This document shows positions 1 through 8,785 of a stretch of 64,000 nt of DNA, piece after piece. Position 1 is the stretch's first letter; the number at the start of each line of letters is the position of its first letter. The notes beneath the pieces were generated by a model. It saw only the letters and a list, made by a program, of their open reading frames with translations, was not told the DNA's origin and searched no databases. Position numbers and translations under genes: made by a program. Origin of the DNA: Gulosibacter molinativorax (GTDB lineage: Bacteria > Actinomycetota > Actinomycetes > Actinomycetales > Microbacteriaceae); assembly GCF_003010915.2 (NCBI RefSeq), contig NZ_CP028426.1, forward strand, positions 2,170,001 through 2,234,000, given 5' to 3'.

Positions 1-840
1 ACACACCGCGGTGATTTTCGTGGCCGTGGATTCCTTGAGCAGCCCCAGGAGCAGGCGGCTATCAATACCACCGCTGAGCCGCAGCTGGATCTCCTCGCGA
101 GGTTGCGCGTCCAAGAGCCGCGTGACGGCTGCCCGGAGGGCAGCAACGAGCTCGTCCGCCCCAGTTCGGCGCGGGTCCTCCCGCTCTTGCAGGTTTGTTT
201 GCGGCGCGGTGGGCGCCGCTATCAGTTGGACCTTTCCGCGTGCGACCGACAAGGAGGTCCGTGGTGGCAGCGCCATAACTCCCGCAAACGGCGTATGACC
301 GCTGACAGAGAACCCAAAATTGAGGTACTCCAGAAGATATTCTCGAGACACCTTGATGCGTCGACGCGAATTCGCCGCGAGGGCGATGGCGATCACGAGC
401 GGTCGATTCGAGACATAGACAAAGTCTGCGTCTTCCGCATAGTGAATCGCTTCGAGGGTCGGAGCGGTGTTCCAAGCGACGATGCGGTCGGTGCTCTTAT
501 CACCACGGATGGCGGCGTATGAACCATACGAACTGTCGTCGAGTCGAATTGTGCCCGCCCGCGTCGTCGAGCCGTTGAGCAGTCGACTCGCTGTCTTGGG
601 CGCAGATGCCGCAACCCAACGGCCCGACTTCAATACGAGTGAATCGTCGATCCCATCCGGATTCCAGCGGAGAAGAGTCCCGCCATCAGTCGAGATTCCC
701 GCAAACGCAGTCGCCTTGGTCGAATACCGTTTTCCCAAATACTGCGGATACGTGCGCTCGCTAGCCCGCACCACAGCAGCAATTCTTCGCTCCGCACGTG
801 CAGATTCCGGTTTTGGGATTACTGCGAGAAGTACTGCCAT
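1..840 (-). CDS. Asparagine-synthetase-like protein, 3'-truncated by window edge
   Basis: An open frame runs from ATG at 840 to the first base without a stop, so only the first 280 residues are present. A purine-rich site (GCAGGAAC) precedes the start. The N-terminal part (about 1-200) resembles a class-II amidotransferase fold, but residue 2 is Ala, not the Cys needed for glutaminase activity. The PP-loop motif SGGIDSR at residues 256-262 marks the start of the ATP-pyrophosphatase domain of the asparagine synthetase family. Known relatives in glycan clusters form amides or other ATP-dependent adducts, and the substrate here is unknown. A related protein lies at 35294-36829, so two such genes sit at opposite ends of the same cluster. 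The family call is secure from the PP-loop; the function is inferred. Confidence 0.8.
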   Translation of the reverse strand, partial: MAVLLAVIPKPESARAERRIAAVVRASERTYPQYLGKRYSTKATAFAGISTDGGTLLRWNPDGIDDSLVLKSGRWVAASAPKTASRLLNGSTTRAGTIRLDDSSYGSYAAIRGDKSTDRIVAWNTAPTLEAIHYAEDADFVYVSNRPLVIAIALAANSRRRIKVSREYLLEYLNFGFSVSGHTPFAGVMALPPRTSLSVARGKVQLIAAPTAPQTNLQEREDPRRTGADELVAALRAAVTRLLDAQPREEIQLRLSGGIDSRLLLGLLKESTATKITAVC

Positions 841-906
841 GGTGTTCCTGCTTTCTCTACTCGTGTAGGGGCGTAGTTCCCGCCGCTTGCAACGCGATTA
901 CGAGTG

Positions 907-3057
907 CTATCGGGTGACAGACGCCCCGACGCCCAAGTACCGCTTTACTTGACCAACTCGCGACGTCCAGGATTCCGATTTTCGTGCCTGAGCAATTGCA
1001 TTCGTGAAGTCCATGTCATGCATCGACTCAAGTTTGGTCAGGATTGATTGTGGGTTGCGCTCCGCGACGACTCCGACGCCCTTCGCTTCGACGAAATCGG
1101 CAATCGCCATGTCGGAGTACGTGATGATCGGGAAGCCCTTCTCGAGCATGCTCACTGTCTTATATGGGAAGGAGAATTTGGCATACTCGCTGTCCAACAG
1201 GATTGCACCGATCGTAACCCGAGACTGCGGTAGGTACACATCGAGCGCATTTGTGGTGACCGACACCTGAGGGCTGTTTGCAATTCCGTATTCCTCGAGT
1301 TGCTGCTCAAGCTCTTCGCCTTCACCCGGTCGAATCACGAAGTCAAGGAAGTAGCCACGCTCAATTAGGGGTTGCGTCGCGGTAAGGAAATTCGTCATCG
1401 AATAGACCGCACCGATGCCTCCGGCGTAGAGAATCGTCGGCCTCGACCGAGTCGGTCGGAACCCCGCGGCGTCGACAACGTTCTGCTCCGCTACGCCTGG
1501 CGGGAGCGCAGACCATTCCGTGTCCGGCGCGTCGAACCCAGACAAGAGCCGCTGGAATCCCTCGACCGACGCGTCGTCTGGCGCCAAGAGGATGTCCGCG
1601 GGTTCCCCGACGGTCTTGAGCTCGTGAAGGCCAGCCGTCACGATCGGCGCGATAGTGCCGTCCGAGGTTGGGTCGGCGATTCCGGTGGCCTCATCGAGCC
1701 AATGCAAGTCCCGCACGAACCACGCGCTTCGGCCACCAGCCTCGCCCCAGAGCGCGAGCAGACTTCCAAGTTCAACACGCACGTCTTGGGCGGGGATAGG
1801 TGAGGTGGAGTTCTCCCCGTAGAACATCCGTGGTTCTCGGCCAGATTCGAGGAGCGCGCGAATCAGATCGCGACGACGTCGGAATCCGTTCTCGTTGGAG
1901 GCTAGTCGCACTGTTGGAAGATCGGCCTCGACGGCTTGAGCCATGTTTCGGATGCGTTGTGGGCGCGCCCCGTTGGTACGGTCCTCTAGTCCGGTGCTCG
2001 AAAAAAATGCGTTGAATGGGCCCTCGGCCGCAACGACTTCCAGTTCTTCAAAGTTGACCGGATACGAGTCGGACAGCCGTTCCAGCACTTGTGGGACTGA
2101 GTCCGCCAGATTGCGCTCGTTCGGAAGGTAATCCTCTGCCTTCGGGCCGTCGGAAAGCAGGTTCTCAACGACCAACGCGAGTCGTCCGCCCCGTGCTGTT
2201 CTCGTGAAACGCTGCTGACGGGCCCATCCGCCCTGACCGATGGTGTCCTCAACCACGAGACGATCGCTCTGGCCCGTGTCGAGGAGGTATTGCCCCAAGG
2301 ATGATGCGTGCCGTGACGCTCCGACCATTACGACGTGAGACACTCCGGCCAATCGAGACTGTGCGGATTCCGCGAACGTGTGTCCACGCATCAGATCTCG
2401 AGCGCGATAGAGCGAATCGCTCGAAACAAGGACGACTTCGTTTCCGTGACGGGTCGCCACAGAATCGAGCATTTGCACGATTGCCTCGGCTCGAGGTTTG
2501 TCCCCGCCCTCGGGAAAGACCACCGCGATCTTTTTCGCATCCTGGGGGTTCCCGAGCAGCGGCGGAAGGCCGGCAAAAGAAGTTTGAGGGTGTAGCAAAT
2601 GGACGCTCTTGGAGCCCTTGGACAACGCCTTATCGAACTCAAAGTCGTCCTCAAGGAATAACGCCGCCGCGGACTCCGTCAGGTCTTCGAATCGCCTGGT
2701 AAAGATCGTTCGTGCCCGTCGGAAATCAAGATCCTCACGCCACAGCAGCGGAATGACCGGAAGGCTGACTTGCCGCGCGGCTATGCCTGCCGCCTGAAGC
2801 CCCGAGGCCACGACAACCTCGTGTTTCCCAGAATTGATTACGGAGCCGAAATACGTCGAAATCTGGTTACCGAACTTTTGAAGCGTAATTGAAGTGACCC
2901 AGTGATCGGGCTTCGGGAAACGCTGTCTGGCATCGCGAGTCAGCCAAGACAGGTGACTGACACTGAGCACGTCGACATCATGTCCTTGACGTTGCAATCG
3001 CTCGTACCACAGAGCTTCGGCGGGCCCCATCGACGAAGAAAGAAACAAGATCTTCAA
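907..3057 (-). CDS. Large glycosyltransferase-like protein (two GT-B-like halves)
   Basis: I chose the TTG at 3057 (MKILFLSSSMGPAEALWYER), preceded by GAGGAAAT at good spacing and 13 bases after the stop of the upstream glycosyltransferase. The longer in-frame extension would overlap that gene. The product is about 716 residues. The N-terminal half begins with a Rossmann-type strand and reads like a GT-B acceptor domain. The last third (ILYAGGIGAVYSMTNFL through FSFPYKTVSMLEKGFPIITY and DFVEAKGVGVVAE) resembles the nucleotide-sugar binding half of GT4 enzymes. It is probably a cytoplasmic enzyme adding sugars to the lipid-linked glycan. It is cotranscribed with 3071-4651 and the nucleotide-sugar genes. 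I could not assign a donor or acceptor. Confidence 0.7.
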   Translation of the reverse strand: MKILFLSSSMGPAEALWYERLQRQGHDVDVLSVSHLSWLTRDARQRFPKPDHWVTSITLQKFGNQISTYFGSVINSGKHEVVVASGLQAAGIAARQVSLPVIPLLWREDLDFRRARTIFTRRFEDLTESAAALFLEDDFEFDKALSKGSKSVHLLHPQTSFAGLPPLLGNPQDAKKIAVVFPEGGDKPRAEAIVQMLDSVATRHGNEVVLVSSDSLYRARDLMRGHTFAESAQSRLAGVSHVVMVGASRHASSLGQYLLDTGQSDRLVVEDTIGQGGWARQQRFTRTARGGRLALVVENLLSDGPKAEDYLPNERNLADSVPQVLERLSDSYPVNFEELEVVAAEGPFNAFFSSTGLEDRTNGARPQRIRNMAQAVEADLPTVRLASNENGFRRRRDLIRALLESGREPRMFYGENSTSPIPAQDVRVELGSLLALWGEAGGRSAWFVRDLHWLDEATGIADPTSDGTIAPIVTAGLHELKTVGEPADILLAPDDASVEGFQRLLSGFDAPDTEWSALPPGVAEQNVVDAAGFRPTRSRPTILYAGGIGAVYSMTNFLTATQPLIERGYFLDFVIRPGEGEELEQQLEEYGIANSPQVSVTTNALDVYLPQSRVTIGAILLDSEYAKFSFPYKTVSMLEKGFPIITYSDMAIADFVEAKGVGVVAERNPQSILTKLESMHDMDFTNAIAQARKSESWTSRVGQVKRYLGVGASVTR

Positions 3058-3070
3058 GAGATTTCCTCGG

Positions 3071-4651
3071 TTACTGATTCGCTGTCTCTGGAGCCAGGCC
3101 CATGAGCTTGATTTCCTTGGCGACTGTTTGCGTGGGGCCGCTTTGGCCAGCCACTCGGCTCGCCGCCGCGCGAGACATTTGCAAAAATCGATCAGGATGC
3201 TTGAGCAGGCCAACGATGCCGGACACCATGCCTTGGACGTCTTCAGGGCCAGCAAGGATTGCCTCGTCATTCCCGACAAATTCCGGAACAGCCGCTACCG
3301 CATTTGTAATGGGAACGAGCCCGCTCGCCATGGCTTCATCTCTCGAGACGCCCTGAGTGTCGAGCCGAGTTGGCACAAGGAATAGCCCGTACTGCCGGTG
3401 GAGCCTGGCGATTTCTTCCTGATTGATGAACCCGCGCTCGATCTCGACATTCTCATCCTCGGCAAACGTGGCTTCAAATTCACCGAAGTATCGACCGTCA
3501 CCGATGACCTTGACCTCAAGTTGAGTCCAATACGGCGTCTCGCGGAGTTCCTTGAGTACGCGCACCGCAATGTCGCTGCCATAGTTGAAGTTATTGGCGG
3601 TTCGAACCCAAAGGATCTTGAACCGTTGCTCCGGCGACTTCTCTACGTACTTAAACAGGCCAGTGTCGACGAGATTATGAATAATCTCAACTTTCTGCCG
3701 AGGAATTCGTAGCTCGAGATCCTCCTGAGCCGCCTCATACCACCAGTTCGACACGAAAATAAACTTCTTCGGGGCATTGGGGTGAGCAATGACGTTTCGC
3801 CAGAATTGCTGTCGCCGGATGGATGCGGCCAGTTCGCGCTCAAGCACATCACCGCTTCGGTAATTGTGCAATGACCGGACCCACCGGCGTGCCTCGAACC
3901 CATGGATATAGCAGTAGAACGTCTGCCCCTCGAGGTTCGGGGCGAGTACTGACCACACGTATTCGGTCATGAAGTGCGTGCTGATGCTGGTGTATCGCGT
4001 TTGTTTGAGCAGCGCAGCGAGTTCGTGCCCCTGTCCGGCGATAACCCGAACTCCGTCATACTCGAATATTTCGCGCTCAGCTCGCGGCGATACCACCGCC
4101 ACGTGGACCTTTGCGCCTGCTTCCTGATAAAGCTTCACTCGGCGATGAACGAACCCGTTGCCATATTCCTGTCCCTCGCGCGGGTACATTTCGACAACAA
4201 CAAGATGCGAGGCTTGCCCCGGTTCGATCGGACCTGCGCTGTTGAGGTACTCCTCAACCCGATGCGCGGATTCCTCGTCGAGTCCGTCAAATAACTCGGG
4301 TTGTTTGAGCGCATCAAGTCGCTCCGTGGCCTGCCGATACGCTTCCTTGAGGTATGCCAGCTCATACTGCAGAAACGTCGAAATTTCTTCCTGTGAGTAT
4401 GTCGACCCGGCCGCAGCCAGCGGCAACAGATGCCCTTGTTTGATGGATTCGCCAATGAGTGGTGCGGAGCCAGGTTGCTCTCGAATGGAGGAGCGCAGCT
4501 TGGTCACTGTGTCCTGCGGAAGCTTCCGGGCTACGTTCTTCGCGAGCCGTTTCACGCCCCCTGGCAGTTTTCCCGCGACCGCGGACGCTGCGCGTATCGT
4601 CAGCCTCCGGGCACTGCGAATCCCCGTGTTCACCTTTTTCTTGGCGCTCAT
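3071..4651 (-). CDS. Glycosyltransferase family 4 protein
   Basis: The 526-residue product has a basic N-terminal tail (many Lys/Arg, about 1-60), a helical region (about 80-130) and a GT-B catalytic part. The C-terminal half carries the GT4 signature region GVSRDEAMASGLVPI, where the glutamate contacts the nucleotide diphosphate, followed by AVPEFVGNDEAIL. A partial GNGFVHRRVKLYQ segment near residue 165 marks the acceptor domain. The same order of motifs recurs in the last 390 residues of the giant protein at 27942-33116 (GVSRDEAMSSGLVPI), so the two are paralogues. It starts 9 bases after the stop of the oxidoreductase gene, in the same minus-strand operon. Retaining glycosyl transfer is expected; the sugar is unknown. 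Confidence 0.85.
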   Translation of the reverse strand: MSAKKKVNTGIRSARRLTIRAASAVAGKLPGGVKRLAKNVARKLPQDTVTKLRSSIREQPGSAPLIGESIKQGHLLPLAAAGSTYSQEEISTFLQYELAYLKEAYRQATERLDALKQPELFDGLDEESAHRVEEYLNSAGPIEPGQASHLVVVEMYPREGQEYGNGFVHRRVKLYQEAGAKVHVAVVSPRAEREIFEYDGVRVIAGQGHELAALLKQTRYTSISTHFMTEYVWSVLAPNLEGQTFYCYIHGFEARRWVRSLHNYRSGDVLERELAASIRRQQFWRNVIAHPNAPKKFIFVSNWWYEAAQEDLELRIPRQKVEIIHNLVDTGLFKYVEKSPEQRFKILWVRTANNFNYGSDIAVRVLKELRETPYWTQLEVKVIGDGRYFGEFEATFAEDENVEIERGFINQEEIARLHRQYGLFLVPTRLDTQGVSRDEAMASGLVPITNAVAAVPEFVGNDEAILAGPEDVQGMVSGIVGLLKHPDRFLQMSRAAASRVAGQSGPTQTVAKEIKLMGLAPETANQ

Positions 4652-4660
4652 CGGGTGTGC

Positions 4661-5644
4661 CTATGCCCGTTTGGTCTCGCCGGTGCGAGCCGATTCGATC
4701 ATGAGTTCGGCGACTTTCAACGTCTCCAGCCCCTCGGCCATCGACACATACTCACTCGGCTGCCCCAAGATCGCATCCCGCCACGCCTCATGCTCCGTCT
4801 TCAACGGCTCCTGCTTCTCAAACGCATACCGCACCACATCGCCCTCGGTCACCCCACGGAAGTTCTCCACCGGCTGCCACGTGCTGCGCACCGTCCCATT
4901 CTCAAAAAACGTGAGATCCGCGGTCAACGTGTCCGCCACGAACACACCATTCTCCCCCGTCACCACCGTCTGCCGCGTCTTCGACGCCGACAACCAGTTC
5001 ACCGTGTGATTCACAATCACACCATTACTCAGCTGCCCCACCGCGACCACCATGTCCTCATACGCACGACCCGTGATCTTCACCACATTTGCACTAATCT
5101 GCTCATACTTCGAACGGTTCAGCCACGCGGTCAAATCAATGTCATGCGTCGCAAGATCCTTCACCACACCCACATCCGCGATCCGCGACGGGAACGGCCC
5201 CTCACGACGCGTCGCGACCTGATACACCTGCCCCAACTGGCCCGCATCAATCCGCCGCCGCAACTCCAACAACGCCGGATTAAACCGCTCAATATGCCCG
5301 ACCGCACCAATCAGGTCACGACTCGCGAACGCCTCCGCCAACCGCTCGCCTGCGGCCACGTTCTCCGCGATCGGCTTCTCCACCATCGCGTGCACACCCG
5401 CCTCCGCCAGCTTCAACCCGACCTCTTCATGCAGGCCCGTCGGTACCGCACACATCACCGCGTCCACACCGTAATCGATCAGCTCGTCCACCGACGCGAA
5501 CAACGGCAAATCCCCCGCAACACCATGCGAATCACCAAACGCATCCGCCACGGCCACAAGCTCCATGCCCTCGATCGACCGCATCACCCGCGCGTGATGG
5601 CGGCCCATCATCCCCAGACCAATCAGACCGGTCCGAATCGTCAT
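4661..5644 (-). CDS. Gfo/Idh/MocA oxidoreductase, WbpB/WlbA-like
   Basis: This 327-residue NAD(P)-dependent oxidoreductase has the Rossmann motif GLIGLGMMGRHHA at residues 6-18, the EKP catalytic lysine motif at 89-91 and a VGVVKDLATHDID motif at 158-170. The ATG at 5644 is preceded by GGAGG at 7-base spacing. In the known WbpB/WlbA step, the 3-hydroxyl of UDP-GlcNAcA is oxidised to a 3-keto sugar, which the adjacent aminotransferase then aminates. The gene starts two bases after the stop of that aminotransferase, and the acyltransferase and nucleotide-sugar dehydrogenase lie just upstream, so the four genes form a complete set. The pathway assignment rests on this context and on family motifs; other UDP-sugar substrates remain possible. 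Confidence 0.88.
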   Translation of the reverse strand: MTIRTGLIGLGMMGRHHARVMRSIEGMELVAVADAFGDSHGVAGDLPLFASVDELIDYGVDAVMCAVPTGLHEEVGLKLAEAGVHAMVEKPIAENVAAGERLAEAFASRDLIGAVGHIERFNPALLELRRRIDAGQLGQVYQVATRREGPFPSRIADVGVVKDLATHDIDLTAWLNRSKYEQISANVVKITGRAYEDMVVAVGQLSNGVIVNHTVNWLSASKTRQTVVTGENGVFVADTLTADLTFFENGTVRSTWQPVENFRGVTEGDVVRYAFEKQEPLKTEHEAWRDAILGQPSEYVSMAEGLETLKVAELMIESARTGETKRA

Positions 5645-5646
5645 AC

Positions 5647-6744
5647 TCAGGCCTCCTCAACCACGGTGTTCACCGCGGCGATAATGCGCTCCAGATCCCC
5701 CTCCGAAAGCGAAGGATGCACCGGCAACGAGAACACACTCGCCGCCGCAACCTTCGTGTTCGGCAAATCGGCCGCCACATTGAACGACGGCAACTCATTC
5801 GTCGGCACCGGGTAATACACCCCCGTACCCACCCCGAACTCGTCCTTCAACCGCGCCAACAACTCCGCACGACGCGGCGCGATCGCCTCCGGCAACCGCA
5901 CCGTGTACTGGTGATACACATGCTCCGCACCCGCAGCCACCACCGGCGTCGTCACGCCCCGCAGACCGGCCGTCAACACCGCGGCATTGTCCTGCCGCAG
6001 CGATGTCCAGCCCGCGACCTTCGTCAACTGCACCCGGCCAATCGCCGCGTGAATGTCCGTCATCCGGTTGTTAAACCCAACCAGCTCGTTCTGGTACTGC
6101 ACTTCCATGCCTTGGTTGCGCAGCAACCGCAGGCGGCGCGCCACCTCCGGGTCCGCGACCGACACCATGCCGCCCTCGCCACTGGTCATGTTCTTCGTCG
6201 GATACAAGCTGAACATCGCGAACGTCCCGAACGTACCCACCCGCTGGCCCTGCCACCTCGCGCCATGCGCCTGCGCCGCATCCTCAAACACCATCAGGCC
6301 GTGCTTTTCGGCGATCTCGCCAAGCGCGGTCATGTTCGCCGCGTGCCCGTACAAGTGCACCGGCATGATCGCCTTCGTACGCGGCGTGATCGCAGCCTCC
6401 ACCGCGGCCGGATCCACACAATACGTGTCCAGCTCGATATCCACGAACACCGGCGTCGCACCCGTCAACGCGACCGAGTTACCCGTCGCCGCGAACGTAA
6501 ACGCCGGCACGATCACCTCGTCACCCGGGCCGATCCCCGCCGCCAACAATCCAAGGTGCAGGCCCGAGGTGCCGGAATTCACCGCGACACTCTCCCGCCC
6601 GTCAACCATCGCGGCCGCGAACTCCCGCTCAAACGCCGCGACCTCCGGGCCCTGCGCGATCATCCCGGTCTGCATGACCCGGTCAACCGCCGCACGCTCC
6701 TCGGCACCGATAATGGGCTTCGCCGGTGGAATGAAATCAGACAC
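5647..6744 (-). CDS. DegT/DnrJ/EryC1 sugar aminotransferase, WbpE/WlbC-like
   Basis: A 365-residue PLP enzyme. FEDAAQAHGA (Asp155 contacts the pyridine nitrogen) and SLYPTKNMTSGEGG (Lys184 forms the Schiff base) are the diagnostic motifs of this family. The start is GTG at 6744, preceded by AAGGAAGG. The expected reaction transfers an amino group from glutamate to the 3-keto sugar made by the neighbouring oxidoreductase, giving UDP-GlcNAc(3NH2)A, which the acyltransferase at 6758-7360 would acetylate. Spacing to the flanking genes is 2 and 13 bases, which supports one transcript. The fold and chemistry are certain; the exact sugar is inferred from the gene set. Confidence 0.9.
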   Translation of the reverse strand: MSDFIPPAKPIIGAEERAAVDRVMQTGMIAQGPEVAAFEREFAAAMVDGRESVAVNSGTSGLHLGLLAAGIGPGDEVIVPAFTFAATGNSVALTGATPVFVDIELDTYCVDPAAVEAAITPRTKAIMPVHLYGHAANMTALGEIAEKHGLMVFEDAAQAHGARWQGQRVGTFGTFAMFSLYPTKNMTSGEGGMVSVADPEVARRLRLLRNQGMEVQYQNELVGFNNRMTDIHAAIGRVQLTKVAGWTSLRQDNAAVLTAGLRGVTTPVVAAGAEHVYHQYTVRLPEAIAPRRAELLARLKDEFGVGTGVYYPVPTNELPSFNVAADLPNTKVAAASVFSLPVHPSLSEGDLERIIAAVNTVVEEA

Positions 6745-6757
6745 CTAGCAACCTTCC

Positions 6758-7360
6758 TTAGTTCTTGGCGGCGAGACGGCCGTCGGTTTCAATAAATCGC
6801 TCGTGCGTGTCGGGGCATTCCCACTCACCATCCACCTCGACGAGGCGGTGGCCGGTCTTCCCGACCCAACCGATCTGTTTCGCTGGCACGCCAACCATGA
6901 GCGCGAAATCGGGCACGTTCTTGGTGACGACGGAGCCAGCCGCGATCAGCGACCACGCGCCGATCGTCACGGGTGCAACGCATACCGAGCGCGCGCCGAT
7001 GGCCGCACCCGTCTTGATCGTCACGCCCACCGCGTCCCAGTCGGAAGCGGATTTTTGCGTGCCATCCGGGTTAATCGCTCGCGGATAAGTGTCGTTGGTG
7101 AGCACTACCGCTGGCCCGATGAAGACGCCGTCTTCGAGTTCCGCGGGCTCATAGACGAGTGCGTAGTTCTGCACCTTGCAGTTGTCGCCGAGCTTCACGC
7201 CGGTGCCGACATAGGCACCGCGGCCAATCACGCAGTTCTCGCCGAGCTGCGCATCCTCACGAACCTGCGCGAGGTGCCAGATCGACGAGCCAGCGCCGAT
7301 CGACGCGGCGTCCGCGACATCGGCGGAATCAACGATGCGCACGTTTTGGCGCTCAACCAT
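6758..7360 (-). CDS. Hexapeptide-repeat N-acetyltransferase, WbpD/WlbB-like
   Basis: A 200-residue left-handed beta-helix acyltransferase with repeated hexapeptide turns (IGAGSSIWHL, IGRGAYVGTG, VFIGPAVVLTND, GAAIGARSVCVAPVTIGAWSLIAAGSVV). The family uses acetyl-CoA to acetylate the 3-amino group of UDP-GlcNAc(3NH2)A. The C-terminal 40 residues (VGKTGHRL, ECPDTHERF) form an extension also seen in the second copy at 39480-40079, which is alike over its whole length. Its ATG at 7360 overlaps the TAA of the upstream dehydrogenase by one base (TAATG), so translation is probably coupled. It is the third enzyme of the diacetamido-uronic acid route. Confidence 0.9.
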   Translation of the reverse strand: MVERQNVRIVDSADVADAASIGAGSSIWHLAQVREDAQLGENCVIGRGAYVGTGVKLGDNCKVQNYALVYEPAELEDGVFIGPAVVLTNDTYPRAINPDGTQKSASDWDAVGVTIKTGAAIGARSVCVAPVTIGAWSLIAAGSVVTKNVPDFALMVGVPAKQIGWVGKTGHRLVEVDGEWECPDTHERFIETDGRLAAKN

Positions 7361-8676
7361 TAGGCGTTCGCCTCAGCGGTCTCGCCGGGGATACCGATGA
7401 CGCGGCGGGTAACGCCCGCCCACTTCGCGGGATCAGTCACGTTACGACCATCCACCAGCGTGCGGATACCCGGCAGGTCCGCCGGCGTCAGCCCACGGTA
7501 CTCGGCGTGGTCGGTCTGCAGCACCGCCGCATCCACCGACTCACCCAAGTGATACGCCGACCACCCAAACTTCGCGAGCTCCTCGTCCGTGTACATCGGG
7601 TCATGCACGAACACCTCGGCACCGCGATCGGTCAACGACTTCACCGTGTCAAACACGCCCGAAAACGCCGTCTCCTTCACCCCACCACGATAAGCAGCGC
7701 CAAGCACCACCACACGCTGACCAGCGAGATCCACATCATGCGCCCCCGCCAACAAGCCCACCGTGAACGACGGCATGTCCGCATTCAACGCACGCGCCGT
7801 ACGCACAATCTCCGCCTTCGGGTCGTTCCACAAGTACAGCCGCGGATACACCGGGATGCAGTGGCCACCCACCGCGATTCCCGGACGGTGAATATGGCTA
7901 TACGGCTGCGAGTTCGACGCCTCAATCACCTGATACACGTCAATACCGTTCTCACCCGCATACCGCGCGAACTCGTTCGCCAACCCAATATTCACATCGC
8001 GATACGTCGTCTCGGCCAGCTTCGCCAGCTCCGACGCCTCGGCGCTGCCGAGGTCCCACACCCCGTTCGCACGCTGCAGATCCGGGCGCTCATCAAAATC
8101 AAGCACCGCCTCATAAAACTCACGCGCACGCTCCGCACCCGCAGCCGACAGCCCACCGATCAGCTTCGGATACTTCCGCAGATCCTCAAACACCCGACCC
8201 GTCAGCACCCGCTCCGGCGAGAACACCAGGTGGAAGTCCCGGCCCTCCTCCAGGCCCGAGATTTCCTCGATCATCGGCTTCCACCGCGTGCGCGTCGTAC
8301 CCACCGGCAGCGTCGTCTCGTACGAGATCAGCGTGCCCGGCGTCAAATGCTCCGCGAGCTCCTTCGTCGCCGCATCCATCCACCCAAAATCAGGCTTCGC
8401 ATCCTGATCCACAAACAACGGCACCACCAGCACGATCGCATCCGCGCCCGGCACCGCATCCGCATAACTCGTCGTCGCCTTCAGATTCCCCGAACCGACA
8501 ACCTCCACCAGCTTTTCCTGCAGCAGGTGCTCGCCGGGGAACGGCTCCTTCGCCTCATTGATGAGGTCGACCGTCTGCTGGTTCACATCAACACCGGTGA
8601 CCTCGTGGCCCTTCGACGCAAACTGAACAGCCAGCGGCAAACCGATCTTGCCCAACGCAATAACGACAATTTTCAA
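7360..8676 (-). CDS. Nucleotide-sugar 6-dehydrogenase (WbpA/TviB type)
   Basis: A 438-residue member of the UDP-glucose/UDP-HexNAc 6-dehydrogenase family, which oxidises the C6 alcohol to a carboxylate in two NAD-dependent steps. The N-terminal Rossmann segment is ALGKIGLPLA, in which the first glycine of the usual GLG is Ala. LAETTYRDVNIGLANEFA (about 219-237) is the conserved linker and GGHCIPVYP holds the catalytic Cys273. As first gene of the four-gene set it probably makes UDP-GlcNAcA for the Gfo/Idh enzyme at 4661-5644. It differs clearly from the WecC-type enzyme at 19246-20511, so two different hexuronic acids may be made. Its start faces a 109-base gap to the next upstream gene. Confidence 0.88.
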   Translation of the reverse strand: MKIVVIALGKIGLPLAVQFASKGHEVTGVDVNQQTVDLINEAKEPFPGEHLLQEKLVEVVGSGNLKATTSYADAVPGADAIVLVVPLFVDQDAKPDFGWMDAATKELAEHLTPGTLISYETTLPVGTTRTRWKPMIEEISGLEEGRDFHLVFSPERVLTGRVFEDLRKYPKLIGGLSAAGAERAREFYEAVLDFDERPDLQRANGVWDLGSAEASELAKLAETTYRDVNIGLANEFARYAGENGIDVYQVIEASNSQPYSHIHRPGIAVGGHCIPVYPRLYLWNDPKAEIVRTARALNADMPSFTVGLLAGAHDVDLAGQRVVVLGAAYRGGVKETAFSGVFDTVKSLTDRGAEVFVHDPMYTDEELAKFGWSAYHLGESVDAAVLQTDHAEYRGLTPADLPGIRTLVDGRNVTDPAKWAGVTRRVIGIPGETAEANA

Positions 8677-8785
8677 GACAGTCGCATCCTTCTCTGAGTG
8701 AGTTCATTGGTGCTCGGGGCTGTGAGGCAGGACCGCACATCCTCAAGCGCTCAGGCTAACACGCAGGCCCTTTGCCGCCCGTGTG

